A stretch of DNA of 56,883 nucleotides from an uncultured Pseudomonadales bacterium (GCA_947503335.1 CANNCY010000007.1:1-56883); one strand, 5' to 3'. Shown: positions 1-11,277, counted from the stretch's first letter. The notes: generated from the letters alone by a model not told the origin. Made by a program: numbers and translations.

Positions 1-3000
1 ACTACCGATGCTGCAGGTAACCAAGGTAGTGCCACTATCGCGCATACTTACGCAGTCGATATCAGCGCACCTCAAGCACCGATCATCAATCCTCTCGCTC
101 CAGATATCAATACACCAACGCCGTTGATTACCGGCACGGGCGAGCCCGGCGCGAAAATAGAGATTAAAGATGGTAACCAAGTATTAGGCACAGCAACGGT
201 AAGCTCACAGGGTAGCTTTACGTTTACGCCACCACCGTTGCAGCAGGGTAGCCATAGTTTTAGTGCGACACAAACAGATACTAGCGGCAATACCAGTGGC
301 AGCAGTAGCCATCATGCAACGCTGGTAGACACGACCAATCCAATCCCTACGATCAGCGTTGACCCCATTACTGCAGACAATCTAGTTGATACTAAAGAAC
401 TTGGCAGTGCTATAAGAATAACAGGCCATGTTGGCGGCGAATTTAATACGGGTGACGTAATTGAATTAAAAATGCCTGACGGTTCGATCGTAACCACAAC
501 TACAGAGGCCACAGGTACATTCTCGGTAACCGCACCGCCACTTAGTTTATTGAATCATAACAACGCACAGGTAGAAGCGTCGATACAAACAACAGATGCT
601 GCCGGTAACAATGGCAGTGCCAATTCTGTACACGCATTTAACTTAGATACTAGCGCGATTATTGCGGGTACGGATACCGCGACAGTCAAAGAAGAATCTG
701 CGTTACAAGCTTCAGGCAAGTTAGATATTGATGACAAAGATATCGGCGAAGCGCTGTTTAATGCAGTGACACTGACAACAAACTATGGGCAACTTGTTGT
801 AGCGACAGACGGTAGCTGGACATACAAATTAGATAACGCAAACCCAGCAGTGCAAGCCTTGGGCGAAGGTAAACAATTAACCGAAACAGTGGCTGTTGCC
901 TCGATCGATGGCACGTCGCACAATATCAGCGTAACAATCGGCGGCACCAATGATATTGCAGTGGTTACTGACGTAGGTGGCCACGGTGTTAAAGAGGATA
1001 CCAATGTGTTGGGCGGTAGGTTAATCGCCCACGGGCAGCTAGGCATTACCGATATAGACACCAACGAGGCGTTCTTTAAGCATGAGGTAATCGCCGGTAA
1101 ATACGGCACCTTTGCAATTGATAAAGACGGCCAGTGGCAGTTCGCCGTTAATAATTCAGATCATGCTGTGCAGTCGTTAGGCCCCAGTCAACAACTCACG
1201 GATGTAGCCACGGTGTTAACCGCCGACGGTACTCAACATGATTTAGTGGTGACAATTCATGGTTCTCCCGATCACCCAATTATTCATGTGCACAGCGCCG
1301 ACGCCGTTGGCAACGTGATCGAAGACAAGCACCCCGATGCTAGCGGTACACTAACGGCTACGGCGATAGATACAAGCTCTTCGCTTACATGGTCTTTGGC
1401 GAGCTCTTCATCTAAGTACGGACAAATGTCGATTGATAGCACTACAGGTAAGTGGAGCTATCAATTGTCTCAAGCTGCTCAAGCTTTAAAAGAGGGCGAG
1501 TCACAAAAAGAAGTCTTTAGAGCGATTGTTACAGACTCGCAAGGTACAAAAAGCGAAGTGGATATTATTGTACATGTGCAGGGTACAAATGATGCACCTG
1601 TACTCAACGCAATTACTGCACAAGCTGCTTCTGAGGGTGATACGAATCTAGTTAAAGGCACGATTACTTCGACAGATATCGATACGGGTGATAGCGCTTC
1701 ATATTCTACAAGCACTAAGGTCGGCGGGTTTAAATTACATGCCGACGGTAGCTACACCTTTGACCCAAGTAATGCAGCCTACAACGGTTTGGCAAAAGGT
1801 GACATACAGACAATCACAATACCTATTATTGTGACAGACGGCAGTGGCGAATCAGATAAACAAAATCTTGTGATTACAATTACAGGCACAAACGACAAGC
1901 CTGTCTTAGATCAGATTCAGGCGCAGAGAGCAAACGAAGACGGTAACAAAGTGACCGGCACTATAAACGCAACCGATATTGATGCCCATGAAACTGCAAC
2001 CTACACCGCACAGCCTGTAGATGGCTTTACGTTAACGCCAGACGGCACTTACACATTTGATCCAAGCCACGGCGCATACCAACATTTGGCAGCTGGCATA
2101 GATAAAACGCTGACGATTCCCATCACCGTAACAGATCAAGATGGTTTGAAAGACACTAAGAACCTGGTAATCACAGTACATGGTACCGCTGACGCCGCGG
2201 TAATCACAGGCACAGACACAGGTGCAGTTACTGAAGAGTCATCACTGCAGGCAAGTGGCACCTTGTCGATTACTGATAAAGACGACGGGCAAGATCATTT
2301 TACGGCTAAAGATATCAACGCGGCCCATGGCACCCTGCATTTAACAACCAATGGAGCATGGACATACGATTTAGACAATAAGAACCCTGATGTTCAAGCG
2401 TTAGGCACAAGCGCGTCAACCCAAAATACGCTGACTGACACAATTGAAGTAACCAGCGCCGACGGTACAAAACATAATATTGTTATTACAGTAAATGGCA
2501 CTAACGACGGCCCAGTGATTAATACGATCACTGCGGCAACGGCAACAGAGGGTGACACAGCCTTAACTCGTGGCACCATCACCTCGTCAGACAAAGACAC
2601 TGGTGATACGGCAACCTACACAACTGCATCTACGGCACCAGGATTTACACTGCATTCAGATGGTACCTATACCTTTGACGCAAGTAATGCGGCATACAAC
2701 CATATTGCTGCCGGTGCTACAGAGACAGTCACTATTCCAATTACCGTAACTGACGGTAGCAGTGCACCGAATACTAAAGATCTAACCATTACCGTCACTG
2801 GCACGAATGATGCGTCGGCACTGGCGAGTTCACTAAGTGTTGCATCAGTTACCGAAGATAAACTCGCCTCAAATGGATTGCTAGATTCGGGGTGGAAAAA
2901 CCTCGACGTTACCGATGTTGATTCTGTTAGTGAAGCGGCGATTGTTAAGATCGAAATCAATGGAGTACAGCATAGCGTCACGGCTAACTTTGCTATGAAT

Positions 3001-6000
3001 ATCGCAGGCACGCACGGTACTTTTAATTTTATGCACAGTGCCGACGGCCACAACAAGTGGAGTTACTCTACTGATAATCAGCAATCTGAAATTCAAGCAC
3101 TAAAAGATGGTCAGAGCCTAACCGACACAGCCTATTTGATTACGGGTGATGGTACACGTATACCATTAACAGCAACAATTAACGGCGCAGATGATCATGT
3201 CACTATCGATACCCACGATAAGACGCAGGGTAACCTTGGTAAGGTTACTGAAGATACCCACACCAGCATCAATGGTACCTTACAAGCCCATGACCTTGAT
3301 AAAGACGACAGCGTCAGCTTTAAGGCGCAAACGATTCAAGATCAATACGGTACCTTTAAAGTCGCTGCTGATGGAACATGGTCGTACACTCTAGACCCCG
3401 GTAAAACGAATGCGCTTACCGGTCATGATCATTTCGTACATCCGCTTACCATTACAGCACAGTCAACTGACGGTAGTACCGTAACTCAACAAATTGGCGT
3501 TGTGATTCAGGGTCATAATGATAGTGCGGTTATAACCGAGGCAAGAACAGGGTCAATCACCGAAGATCTTCATCCCGTAGGGTCGATGTTAGAAGCAACA
3601 GGCAAGCTTGACATCGTTGATCCAGATGAGAATGAAGCTGTCTTCGCTACTGTCGTCGGTAAACGAAACGATCCTTATAATAGTGGGATGCATGGCGGGC
3701 TCGCTATTTCGAAAGATGGGTCCTGGTCATATCAAGTTCCTAATAGTGCAATACAGCATCTGCGTGAAGGCCAAGTTGAACACGTTCAATACAACGTGAC
3801 CACGGCTGGCGGTGATATGAAAGTGCTCACCATTAGTGTCACGGGTACTAATGATCAGCCGACGGTTTCTGCAACAAAGATTACTGGTGCTAACGAAGAC
3901 CAGCATTTTCAAATGCAAGAAAGCCATTTCGGTTATCACGATGTAGATACCGGTGACGCATTAGCGAGTATCAAACTTACTGACCTACCTGATGCTAACG
4001 AAGGTCGCTTTATGCTTAACGGCCACCCTGTAACATCGGGGCAGAGCATAGGCGTGTCAGAAATTACTCATTTAGAGTTTTGGCCGGCAAAAGACTTTAA
4101 CGGTGATGTGCAATTTAAATACACCGTTACCGATAACAGCACAGCTGCCAATGCTGAATCGGCAGAATCAACCGGAACAATCAATGTAGCGAATACGCCA
4201 GATACTTCAGTAATTAGTGGCGACACTAGTGGCGCAGTAACTGAAGGTAACATTGGCGATAGCGCTACGGCGCATGGAACGCTTGCTATAACCGATGCAG
4301 ATAAGGGAGATAATCCAACATTTCATGATGTGGCGAGCACGGCCACAACCTATGGTCATATAACAATGACTAATGGGCAATGGACATACACACTTGATCA
4401 AAGCAAAGTACAAGACCTTGATCCGAATGATCGTGATCCAAGCAAGCATCAAATTACAGACTCGTACACCTTCACAGCAAGTGATGGCTCAACGCAGACT
4501 GTACAGATTACGATTACTGGTACCAATGATAATCCAGTTATCGAGACAGCCCATGCAGCGCCTCAGGGAGCAGCATCGTCGAGCTTAAAGTTACAAGATC
4601 TAGATATTGTGAGCCATCCAACAGGAGCGAACATCGATATCCATGCTGACTGGGGAAGTGATCATAGAGGGGCGCCTATCGGATGGAAGATAGTCGGCCT
4701 ATACCGACCGGGCTCTGATCATAATTATATTGATCCAGCGCATATACCAACGACGGCAACCATACACAGTGGTCAAGGTGGTTACAACTATATCGGCCAG
4801 CATGGATTTTGGAAAGCGCAAGGTATACCGGATACGATAAACACAGGCAGTGGCGGCGCCAGCGGTCATGGCAATTCGTGGCAGGGTGGCATCGTTGTAT
4901 TTCAAGATCAACATGGTGACGAACATATCGGAATCATCAACCGAGTTTGTTCTGGCTCTGATGGCAATAACGAGCGAGATTATCTCTACTATCATAGCTA
5001 TCAAAACCTACACCCAGGCGCTATCACGATCAGTGGACAAGCTGCGGCCAATGAGCATGTTGAAATCAAAGAGGGCAGTCAAACCATCGCAACAGCAACG
5101 GCTGATCGATTCGGTCATTGGGAGGTCGCTGCATCGGCACTTCCAGATGGCAATCACATACTACACGTTGAAAATAGCAGCGGTGAAATGACTGGAGATA
5201 GAATTTACCAAATTACAGGTAACTCTGTTTCAGATATCACCCCTGCGGGCCTAACTACCGAGATTAAAGAAGATTCGGCACAAACAATCATTAGTGGTGA
5301 GCTAAAGGTAACTGATGCAGATCATGGTGATCATCCATCGTTTACTGTGCAATCTAATGTTCATACCAAGTATGGGCAGTTTTCGGTTGATGCTGATGGT
5401 CATTACAGCTATCAATTAGATAATTCTAATTCGATAGTGAACGCGTTAGGTGTTAACCAAACAGTACAAGAGCATATTACAGTAACAGCAACGACACCTG
5501 ATGGCGAAAGCGCATCTAAGGATGTCGTGATTACGATAAATGGTTCGGTTGACGCACCAACGTTAAGTGCCAGTGCTGCCACCGCGCAGCAAGGATCAAT
5601 AATAAACTTAGACTTGCATGCAGGATTAACAGATACCGGCGGCGATAGTGAAACCCTACAAATAAAAATTTCAGGCTTACCAGCGAACGCTTCTTTGAAT
5701 AATGGTACGTACGACAATATCGCCAAAATGTGGGTATTGAATAAGGCTGATCTTACCGGCTTAACCTTAGATTTAAAGAATGCTAACTTTCATGGCGATC
5801 TACATTTTAATGTGACAGCAACCGCATCAGCCTCAGGCGAGAGCGAGTCGACCACTCAAAGTGTTAGCCTACATGTAAATGCATTACCTACAATCACAAC
5901 CGTGGCATTGCACGGCACTGAAGATACTGCCTATACATTCAAAGCAAGCGATTTTGGTTTTCACGACGCAGACGCAGGCTCAACAATGCATCATATCACT

Positions 6001-9000
6001 GTTACTCGATTACCTGATGCTCATGATGGCGTGCTAACCTTAAATGGTAATGCCGTAACGAAAGGGCAGGTAATTGCGACAGCAGACATCCCTGATTTGG
6101 TATTTACACCTGCTCGCGATGTGTTTGGCGATATCCATTTTGGATATACGGTTAGCGACGGATCTGCTGATTCGGCTAGTGCCCAGGCTACTATCACTCT
6201 CGCAGGAACGCCAGATGCTGCCGTAATCACAGATCTAACGCCGTCGCGACAAACCATTATTGAAGATCATCACGTACAGTCGTCTGGGATCATTCAAACC
6301 GATCAAAACCGGTTACGTGTTGTTGACCCAGATGGTACTGCCCATAATCAATTTGTTCCTACTGGAAATCCACGCGGCGTGGGCGGAGCTGCTACAGGCA
6401 CCTGGGTTGCAGGTGATAAAGGCATAGGACAATTCATTCTTCACGCTGATGGACGATGGTTTTACAAAGTATCGAACAGTGATGCGCACATTAACTCGCT
6501 ATCAGATGGTGACAAGTTTACTGAAACACTAACGATTCACTCTGTAGATGGCACAGCCCATGTATTGACTGCAACGGTACAGGGAACAAATGACGCACCT
6601 GTAGTTACCGGTTCTATGACATATGTAGATTCAGAAGAGGGGCATGCCATAAGTGTTCACCTGCCTGATAAATTATTCACCGATGCTGAGGGACAGGCGC
6701 TTACACTGAAATTTGATGTAATCGAAAAGACGAAGACTGCCGATCACGGTTATGACCCAGATGCAAAAGATCATAAAGTGCATTGGGTTGATCAATTGAC
6801 TGATCTGCATATGCCACGTTGGCTACACTATGATGCGGCAACAAGAACGATAACCGGCACACCACCGCACTCGGCAGATGGTGATTTAGATATTCGAATA
6901 ACGGCAACCGATACGCTAGGGGCGAGCACAGAGTATGACTATCATATTGCTGTTACCAACTTGGGTACATCAACAACGCCACAGCATGGTGATGTCGATG
7001 AAGATGGGCGAGCAACTGGGCGAGCATCGACTAACGGGCAGTTAGAGATTTGGGGGGCGAATAACCATCAAATAATTTGGCACGAGCAAGCAACTGGCCA
7101 AGATTCAACCCCCGGAATAATACAGGGCAAGTACGGGCACTTGCAGTTAGCCAATAGTGGGCAGTGGATCTATTACGTTGACTATGATGGTACACAGCAC
7201 CACTCAAATGCCGCACTTAATGCATTGAAACAAGGTGAGGTCGTTGAAGAAACATTTACAGTGTATGGGCGCCAACCCGGTCAGCCAACGCGCTCAGATA
7301 CCATTCATGTATTTGTAGAAGGTAAAAATGATGGCGCTAAAATTAATGGGTCTAGCACCTCGTCATCGTCAGCCTCAATTACTGAAGATGGTAGACAGAC
7401 GTCAGTAACTGGGAAACTACATTTAGTTGATGCAGATCATGGTGAGGATCAGTTTGCACCAAAGGCACACGAGCAAGGCACGTATGGCTATCTAGAACTC
7501 AATGCATCAGGCGCTTGGACTTACCATATCAATAACGCTTTACCTGCAACTCAGGCGTTAAGTAAAGGGCATGGTGGTCGGGAGATCTTTACAATTACTT
7601 CGCCTGACGGAACCGCAACGCACAAACTTACTATTAATGTTGAAGGCGAGAATGACAAGCCCAGTGTGACAACGTCAAAAATAGCGACAGCAGTTGAAGA
7701 TAAAAGTGCACCGATAGCTGTCAATTTGAATATCGACCCAGTTGACAGCGGCCATCATGCAAGCATTTTGTTTGCCCATGATGTCTTTGGTCATAATGCA
7801 AATGAACAACATGGCCAATATGTACTACAAGGGCGATATGGCGTACTAACGATTGGCCGTGATGGTCAGGGGCATTACGACCTAGATAACAGTCGACCAC
7901 AAACTCAGCAATTGGGCCCTGGCCAAACTGTGCACGAAACGTTTTCGGTGCAGGTAACCTCATCAAGCGGAGCACACACAACGCACGATATTGTTGTTGA
8001 TGTAAGAGGCACGGTAGATGCCCCAAGTGTTAGCGTGGGTGCACAGCCTGGCGCTGTGCATCAGGATATTGATTTAACTGACAACCAAGAATTGATCGAA
8101 GTGCTTAGAGGGCATAAGCAAGATGGCAGTGGGTTTACACACCATCCGGGTGAAACCATTATTATTGGGCTTGATGACCCTAAGCATCCAGGCGCAGTAC
8201 CCCATATAGAATTGCCTGCGGGCACGCATGCTTATGATCATGATGGCAATCCATTAAAAGAGTCGATTGATCAAGGCAAGGTAGTTGGTTTCGAAGCAAC
8301 GTCGCAGCAGGTTATAGAAGGTATCTCATTTTCTATCCCACCTTCGGTCACATCAAGCAGTATTAAGCTTGCCGTTGCTGCGGTAATGAGCTCGTCAGGT
8401 ACAGGAACTTTTACTACACCTATTACCTTACAAAATGGTTTGCCAGTTTTCGATCAAAAGGTTGACCATAATCTCGGTGCGATCAGAGCAGGTGATGAAC
8501 TAGACGTAAACATCGGTTTAACAAAAGCTGACATAGGTGGCACAGAAACCCTAAGCGCAAAGATTACCGGTGTACCCCATGGAGTAGTGTTACACGATGA
8601 TAGTGGTCATCACATTCGTGTCAGCTCGCCCCATGAGATGATTAGTTTAAAGGGGTGGGATTTAGAGCATTTACACGCAGTGGTGCCACCAGGTTTGCAC
8701 CATAACGCGGTTGTTCAGGTAATAGGCGTTGCAACGGCAGCCGACGGTACCGAAGCAAGTTTTGCAAAAGTAGTGCCTATGGTCTTGAACCCAAATTCAC
8801 CGGGCGAGTTTTCCCTGTCTAGTCCTGATGCTATCACCGAGGGCGAAACCGGTTCGTTTACCGTTAACTTTTTCGGGAAGCTAGCAGCAGGTGAACAAGC
8901 ATCAGTATTAATTAAATCGCACATAGATTTATCTGATATTGATACAGGGCAATTCAAATTGCCGCCGGGTGTTACTCAGGTAATGGATCCACCTGGCAGT

Positions 9001-11277
9001 ACTACCCCCAAAGTGATCGGTGGCGACTTTGTTTACAAAGTTGAGTTTACAAGTGATGGTAACGCACAGCCGCATTTACAACAGATAAAGGTAGATGTGC
9101 CTGTTAAAGACGATGGCATTAGTGAAAAGGGTGAAATGATTACGGCCCAAATGATGCCTGACCCAGGCGGCGATCAGAAATATGTTATCACTGACCAAGC
9201 TATTCATCGAATTGCCATTCAAGATAAGGGCACATCAGAAATAATTGTAAAAGCCGACCCGGGGCAAGATCCTCATGTATTTGGTGAGGTGCCAACCGAC
9301 GTGAAAGGCGATCACATCAATTGGCAAAACATCCCACCTATTATTGGTAAATACGGCGTGCTAGTTTTTCACTCTAGTGGGCAGTATTCGTTTATCGCCA
9401 ATAGCCATTCAGAGGCAGTGAAAAAACTGGGTGATGGTGATGTTGCGCAGCAAACATTTACAGTACATGGTCATACCGATAGCGGTCAGGGTGTTAGTCA
9501 TAACATTAACTTAAATGTGCTGGGTTCAAACGAGGCGCCAACAATCTCTGGTGTTCTAGATTTTCAGCGAGCGATAGGCACTACTGCACGAGGCAGTAGA
9601 ACTATCTATACTTCAGATCCAGATGGCGATTCAGTTACCCTTTCTGTTAAAGGACTTCATCCTGGTGAAGATTACGATACGACCTACGCCACTTTTAAAA
9701 TGACCGCGTCGGGTAATTGGGAGCTGATACCTAAAACGGTTTACAGCAAAGACTGCACCACAGCTGACGGAAAATTTCATCATAAAGGTGACGCTATAAC
9801 TGAACTGGTCGATGAGCAAGGCCATGTTACTGGCCAGCTTAGAATGCCGATTACAATTGTTGCGACTGACGAGCACGGTGCTAGTAGCGAGTTAACGATA
9901 ACACCGGCCGTAGTCAGTCCGTCAGGTGTTGGGCTGCAGGCCTTTGCGTTATGGAATGACACAACGATAGTGGATGGCTCAGATATGACAGCTTCTGGGT
10001 TGCTAACCTCTGTGGGAGCAGGCGGTGCAGGCGGTCTGCGGGGCGGAGATCCTGGCACGGAACACTGGCAGTTTGCAGTCGATAAACCCAAAGGAGCCTT
10101 TGGTACCTTCGATATTGATCAGCACACAGGGCGTTGGACATATACTCCAGATGTAGCCAAAGTGCAGAGCCTAGGTGGCGATGATCATGTTACTGACAAT
10201 GTAACGGTAACGCTAACCGATAGCTCGGCACACCCGCCGGTTAAGTCGACTTTTATACTAGGCGTGGATATAAAGGGCACAGAAGAATCAGCTGAAATTA
10301 CCGGTGCATCTGTCGAGCCAGGCGCAACCGTTGATAGGGGTATCGCTGGCGAGATGCAGCTAACCGACGTAGATACAGACATAGCCAATTACAGTTGGCA
10401 GGTGCTAGACCCTAAAGGAACGCACGGTCATCTCTCGATGGATAGTGAAGGGCATTGGCATTACTACACCAACTCAAACGATCCAGTTTGGTCAAGCGGC
10501 AGCAGTGTAACTGAAACCTTTGTTGTCATGGCGATCGCGCCCGATGGGCAAGGTGTGCAGCGCCAACTGACTCTAGCCTTAGATGGGCATCAAGGCGGTG
10601 TGAATGCGGTTGCAACCGTAGCTGATATGCCTCTACAAAGTTGGGAAGCAGATCTATCGGGTACCATCATCGACCTAGGGCACGGAATGGCTGCATTCTC
10701 AGCAACAGATACTGGCGCGACATATTACAGGTATTTAAATCCAAGTGATGGCTCGTCTCCTGTAGTGAATATAGGTTTGCAGTTACCCGACGGATTCACC
10801 GTAAAAGGAGCGCACCAGTATGGAAGTTTTTGGGCAATAGATAATCCAACAGCAGATCATTTACAGCATGTTGAAATTATTGCTCCACTAAACTGGGCAG
10901 GTGATTTAGATGCCAAGGTTGGTATTGTCGGTACAATTAAAACGAGTGTTGATCAAGATGTTCACTTGACCCCGATAGTGCACCAAGGCCCACCACCCCC
11001 ACCACCGGTACCCATCGTACACGACACCGCCGATGCTCCAGACGCAGCCGACGCACCGCAAGTGAACGATGCACCAAGCTACACTGTCGACGATTCAATC
11101 ATAAACTTAATTGACGATGGTAAAGGAGGAGTAGATTCGCTGTTGCCGCCTGAAGAACACAAAGACCCAGCAGACGCAATCACGCCACCACCCCCGCCAC
11201 CAGACACAGGTATTGGCGGTGACATAGATCTAGACTCCCTGGTGCCTAAAACGCCAGACGATCCTGACGTGTATTAA
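1..11277 (+). CDS. Giant VCBS-repeat adhesin, 3' part (5' end outside window)
   Basis: The frame is open from base 1 with no start codon, so the N-terminus lies upstream; at least 3,758 residues are visible. It opens with two bacterial Ig-like modules (GTGEPGAKIEI type). About twenty VCBS/cadherin-like modules follow, each ending in variants of GTNDAPV and carrying a TYGxxxxxxxGxWxYxLDN core. A Calx-beta-like stretch lies near 8800-9230 and a non-modular insert at about 4546-5015. The C-terminus is an acidic tail with two polyproline runs ending in PDDPDVY. I see no RTX GGxGxD nonapeptides near the end, which is unusual, because LapA/BapA-type type I secreted adhesins normally carry them. Likely role: cell-surface or released adhesin in biofilm or attachment. 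Family assignment is firm; secretion route and ligand are unknown. No type I secretion genes are in the window. It converges on the permease gene and shares the bases TTAA with it. Confidence 0.93.
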   Translation, partial: TTDAAGNQGSATIAHTYAVDISAPQAPIINPLAPDINTPTPLITGTGEPGAKIEIKDGNQVLGTATVSSQGSFTFTPPPLQQGSHSFSATQTDTSGNTSGSSSHHATLVDTTNPIPTISVDPITADNLVDTKELGSAIRITGHVGGEFNTGDVIELKMPDGSIVTTTTEATGTFSVTAPPLSLLNHNNAQVEASIQTTDAAGNNGSANSVHAFNLDTSAIIAGTDTATVKEESALQASGKLDIDDKDIGEALFNAVTLTTNYGQLVVATDGSWTYKLDNANPAVQALGEGKQLTETVAVASIDGTSHNISVTIGGTNDIAVVTDVGGHGVKEDTNVLGGRLIAHGQLGITDIDTNEAFFKHEVIAGKYGTFAIDKDGQWQFAVNNSDHAVQSLGPSQQLTDVATVLTADGTQHDLVVTIHGSPDHPIIHVHSADAVGNVIEDKHPDASGTLTATAIDTSSSLTWSLASSSSKYGQMSIDSTTGKWSYQLSQAAQALKEGESQKEVFRAIVTDSQGTKSEVDIIVHVQGTNDAPVLNAITAQAASEGDTNLVKGTITSTDIDTGDSASYSTSTKVGGFKLHADGSYTFDPSNAAYNGLAKGDIQTITIPIIVTDGSGESDKQNLVITITGTNDKPVLDQIQAQRANEDGNKVTGTINATDIDAHETATYTAQPVDGFTLTPDGTYTFDPSHGAYQHLAAGIDKTLTIPITVTDQDGLKDTKNLVITVHGTADAAVITGTDTGAVTEESSLQASGTLSITDKDDGQDHFTAKDINAAHGTLHLTTNGAWTYDLDNKNPDVQALGTSASTQNTLTDTIEVTSADGTKHNIVITVNGTNDGPVINTITAATATEGDTALTRGTITSSDKDTGDTATYTTASTAPGFTLHSDGTYTFDASNAAYNHIAAGATETVTIPITVTDGSSAPNTKDLTITVTGTNDASALASSLSVASVTEDKLASNGLLDSGWKNLDVTDVDSVSEAAIVKIEINGVQHSVTANFAMNIAGTHGTFNFMHSADGHNKWSYSTDNQQSEIQALKDGQSLTDTAYLITGDGTRIPLTATINGADDHVTIDTHDKTQGNLGKVTEDTHTSINGTLQAHDLDKDDSVSFKAQTIQDQYGTFKVAADGTWSYTLDPGKTNALTGHDHFVHPLTITAQSTDGSTVTQQIGVVIQGHNDSAVITEARTGSITEDLHPVGSMLEATGKLDIVDPDENEAVFATVVGKRNDPYNSGMHGGLAISKDGSWSYQVPNSAIQHLREGQVEHVQYNVTTAGGDMKVLTISVTGTNDQPTVSATKITGANEDQHFQMQESHFGYHDVDTGDALASIKLTDLPDANEGRFMLNGHPVTSGQSIGVSEITHLEFWPAKDFNGDVQFKYTVTDNSTAANAESAESTGTINVANTPDTSVISGDTSGAVTEGNIGDSATAHGTLAITDADKGDNPTFHDVASTATTYGHITMTNGQWTYTLDQSKVQDLDPNDRDPSKHQITDSYTFTASDGSTQTVQITITGTNDNPVIETAHAAPQGAASSSLKLQDLDIVSHPTGANIDIHADWGSDHRGAPIGWKIVGLYRPGSDHNYIDPAHIPTTATIHSGQGGYNYIGQHGFWKAQGIPDTINTGSGGASGHGNSWQGGIVVFQDQHGDEHIGIINRVCSGSDGNNERDYLYYHSYQNLHPGAITISGQAAANEHVEIKEGSQTIATATADRFGHWEVAASALPDGNHILHVENSSGEMTGDRIYQITGNSVSDITPAGLTTEIKEDSAQTIISGELKVTDADHGDHPSFTVQSNVHTKYGQFSVDADGHYSYQLDNSNSIVNALGVNQTVQEHITVTATTPDGESASKDVVITINGSVDAPTLSASAATAQQGSIINLDLHAGLTDTGGDSETLQIKISGLPANASLNNGTYDNIAKMWVLNKADLTGLTLDLKNANFHGDLHFNVTATASASGESESTTQSVSLHVNALPTITTVALHGTEDTAYTFKASDFGFHDADAGSTMHHITVTRLPDAHDGVLTLNGNAVTKGQVIATADIPDLVFTPARDVFGDIHFGYTVSDGSADSASAQATITLAGTPDAAVITDLTPSRQTIIEDHHVQSSGIIQTDQNRLRVVDPDGTAHNQFVPTGNPRGVGGAATGTWVAGDKGIGQFILHADGRWFYKVSNSDAHINSLSDGDKFTETLTIHSVDGTAHVLTATVQGTNDAPVVTGSMTYVDSEEGHAISVHLPDKLFTDAEGQALTLKFDVIEKTKTADHGYDPDAKDHKVHWVDQLTDLHMPRWLHYDAATRTITGTPPHSADGDLDIRITATDTLGASTEYDYHIAVTNLGTSTTPQHGDVDEDGRATGRASTNGQLEIWGANNHQIIWHEQATGQDSTPGIIQGKYGHLQLANSGQWIYYVDYDGTQHHSNAALNALKQGEVVEETFTVYGRQPGQPTRSDTIHVFVEGKNDGAKINGSSTSSSSASITEDGRQTSVTGKLHLVDADHGEDQFAPKAHEQGTYGYLELNASGAWTYHINNALPATQALSKGHGGREIFTITSPDGTATHKLTINVEGENDKPSVTTSKIATAVEDKSAPIAVNLNIDPVDSGHHASILFAHDVFGHNANEQHGQYVLQGRYGVLTIGRDGQGHYDLDNSRPQTQQLGPGQTVHETFSVQVTSSSGAHTTHDIVVDVRGTVDAPSVSVGAQPGAVHQDIDLTDNQELIEVLRGHKQDGSGFTHHPGETIIIGLDDPKHPGAVPHIELPAGTHAYDHDGNPLKESIDQGKVVGFEATSQQVIEGISFSIPPSVTSSSIKLAVAAVMSSSGTGTFTTPITLQNGLPVFDQKVDHNLGAIRAGDELDVNIGLTKADIGGTETLSAKITGVPHGVVLHDDSGHHIRVSSPHEMISLKGWDLEHLHAVVPPGLHHNAVVQVIGVATAADGTEASFAKVVPMVLNPNSPGEFSLSSPDAITEGETGSFTVNFFGKLAAGEQASVLIKSHIDLSDIDTGQFKLPPGVTQVMDPPGSTTPKVIGGDFVYKVEFTSDGNAQPHLQQIKVDVPVKDDGISEKGEMITAQMMPDPGGDQKYVITDQAIHRIAIQDKGTSEIIVKADPGQDPHVFGEVPTDVKGDHINWQNIPPIIGKYGVLVFHSSGQYSFIANSHSEAVKKLGDGDVAQQTFTVHGHTDSGQGVSHNINLNVLGSNEAPTISGVLDFQRAIGTTARGSRTIYTSDPDGDSVTLSVKGLHPGEDYDTTYATFKMTASGNWELIPKTVYSKDCTTADGKFHHKGDAITELVDEQGHVTGQLRMPITIVATDEHGASSELTITPAVVSPSGVGLQAFALWNDTTIVDGSDMTASGLLTSVGAGGAGGLRGGDPGTEHWQFAVDKPKGAFGTFDIDQHTGRWTYTPDVAKVQSLGGDDHVTDNVTVTLTDSSAHPPVKSTFILGVDIKGTEESAEITGASVEPGATVDRGIAGEMQLTDVDTDIANYSWQVLDPKGTHGHLSMDSEGHWHYYTNSNDPVWSSGSSVTETFVVMAIAPDGQGVQRQLTLALDGHQGGVNAVATVADMPLQSWEADLSGTIIDLGHGMAAFSATDTGATYYRYLNPSDGSSPVVNIGLQLPDGFTVKGAHQYGSFWAIDNPTADHLQHVEIIAPLNWAGDLDAKVGIVGTIKTSVDQDVHLTPIVHQGPPPPPPVPIVHDTADAPDAADAPQVNDAPSYTVDDSIINLIDDGKGGVDSLLPPEEHKDPADAITPPPPPPDTGIGGDIDLDSLVPKTPDDPDVY
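658..10590 (+). repeat. About twenty degenerate VCBS modules (protein-level repeats)
   Basis: The modules are roughly 90-110 residues each. Module ends are recognisable as GTNDIAVV, GSPDHPII, GTNDAPVL, GTNDKPVL, GTADAAVI, GTNDGPVI and so on. The repeats are clear in protein but diverged in DNA, so this is an old array, not a recent tandem expansion. Bacterial Ig-like and cadherin-like units interrupt it. Confidence 0.8.

Noticed and set aside
300..10400. Many open frames of 60-130 codons on the minus strand and in other plus frames inside the adhesin gene
   Set aside because: They are shadows of the repetitive coding frame, have no ribosome binding sites and no recognisable proteins.
658..10590. 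Regular repeat spacing as a possible CRISPR or tandem DNA repeat
   Set aside because: Units are about 300 bases, lie in a single coding frame and are conserved in protein only.
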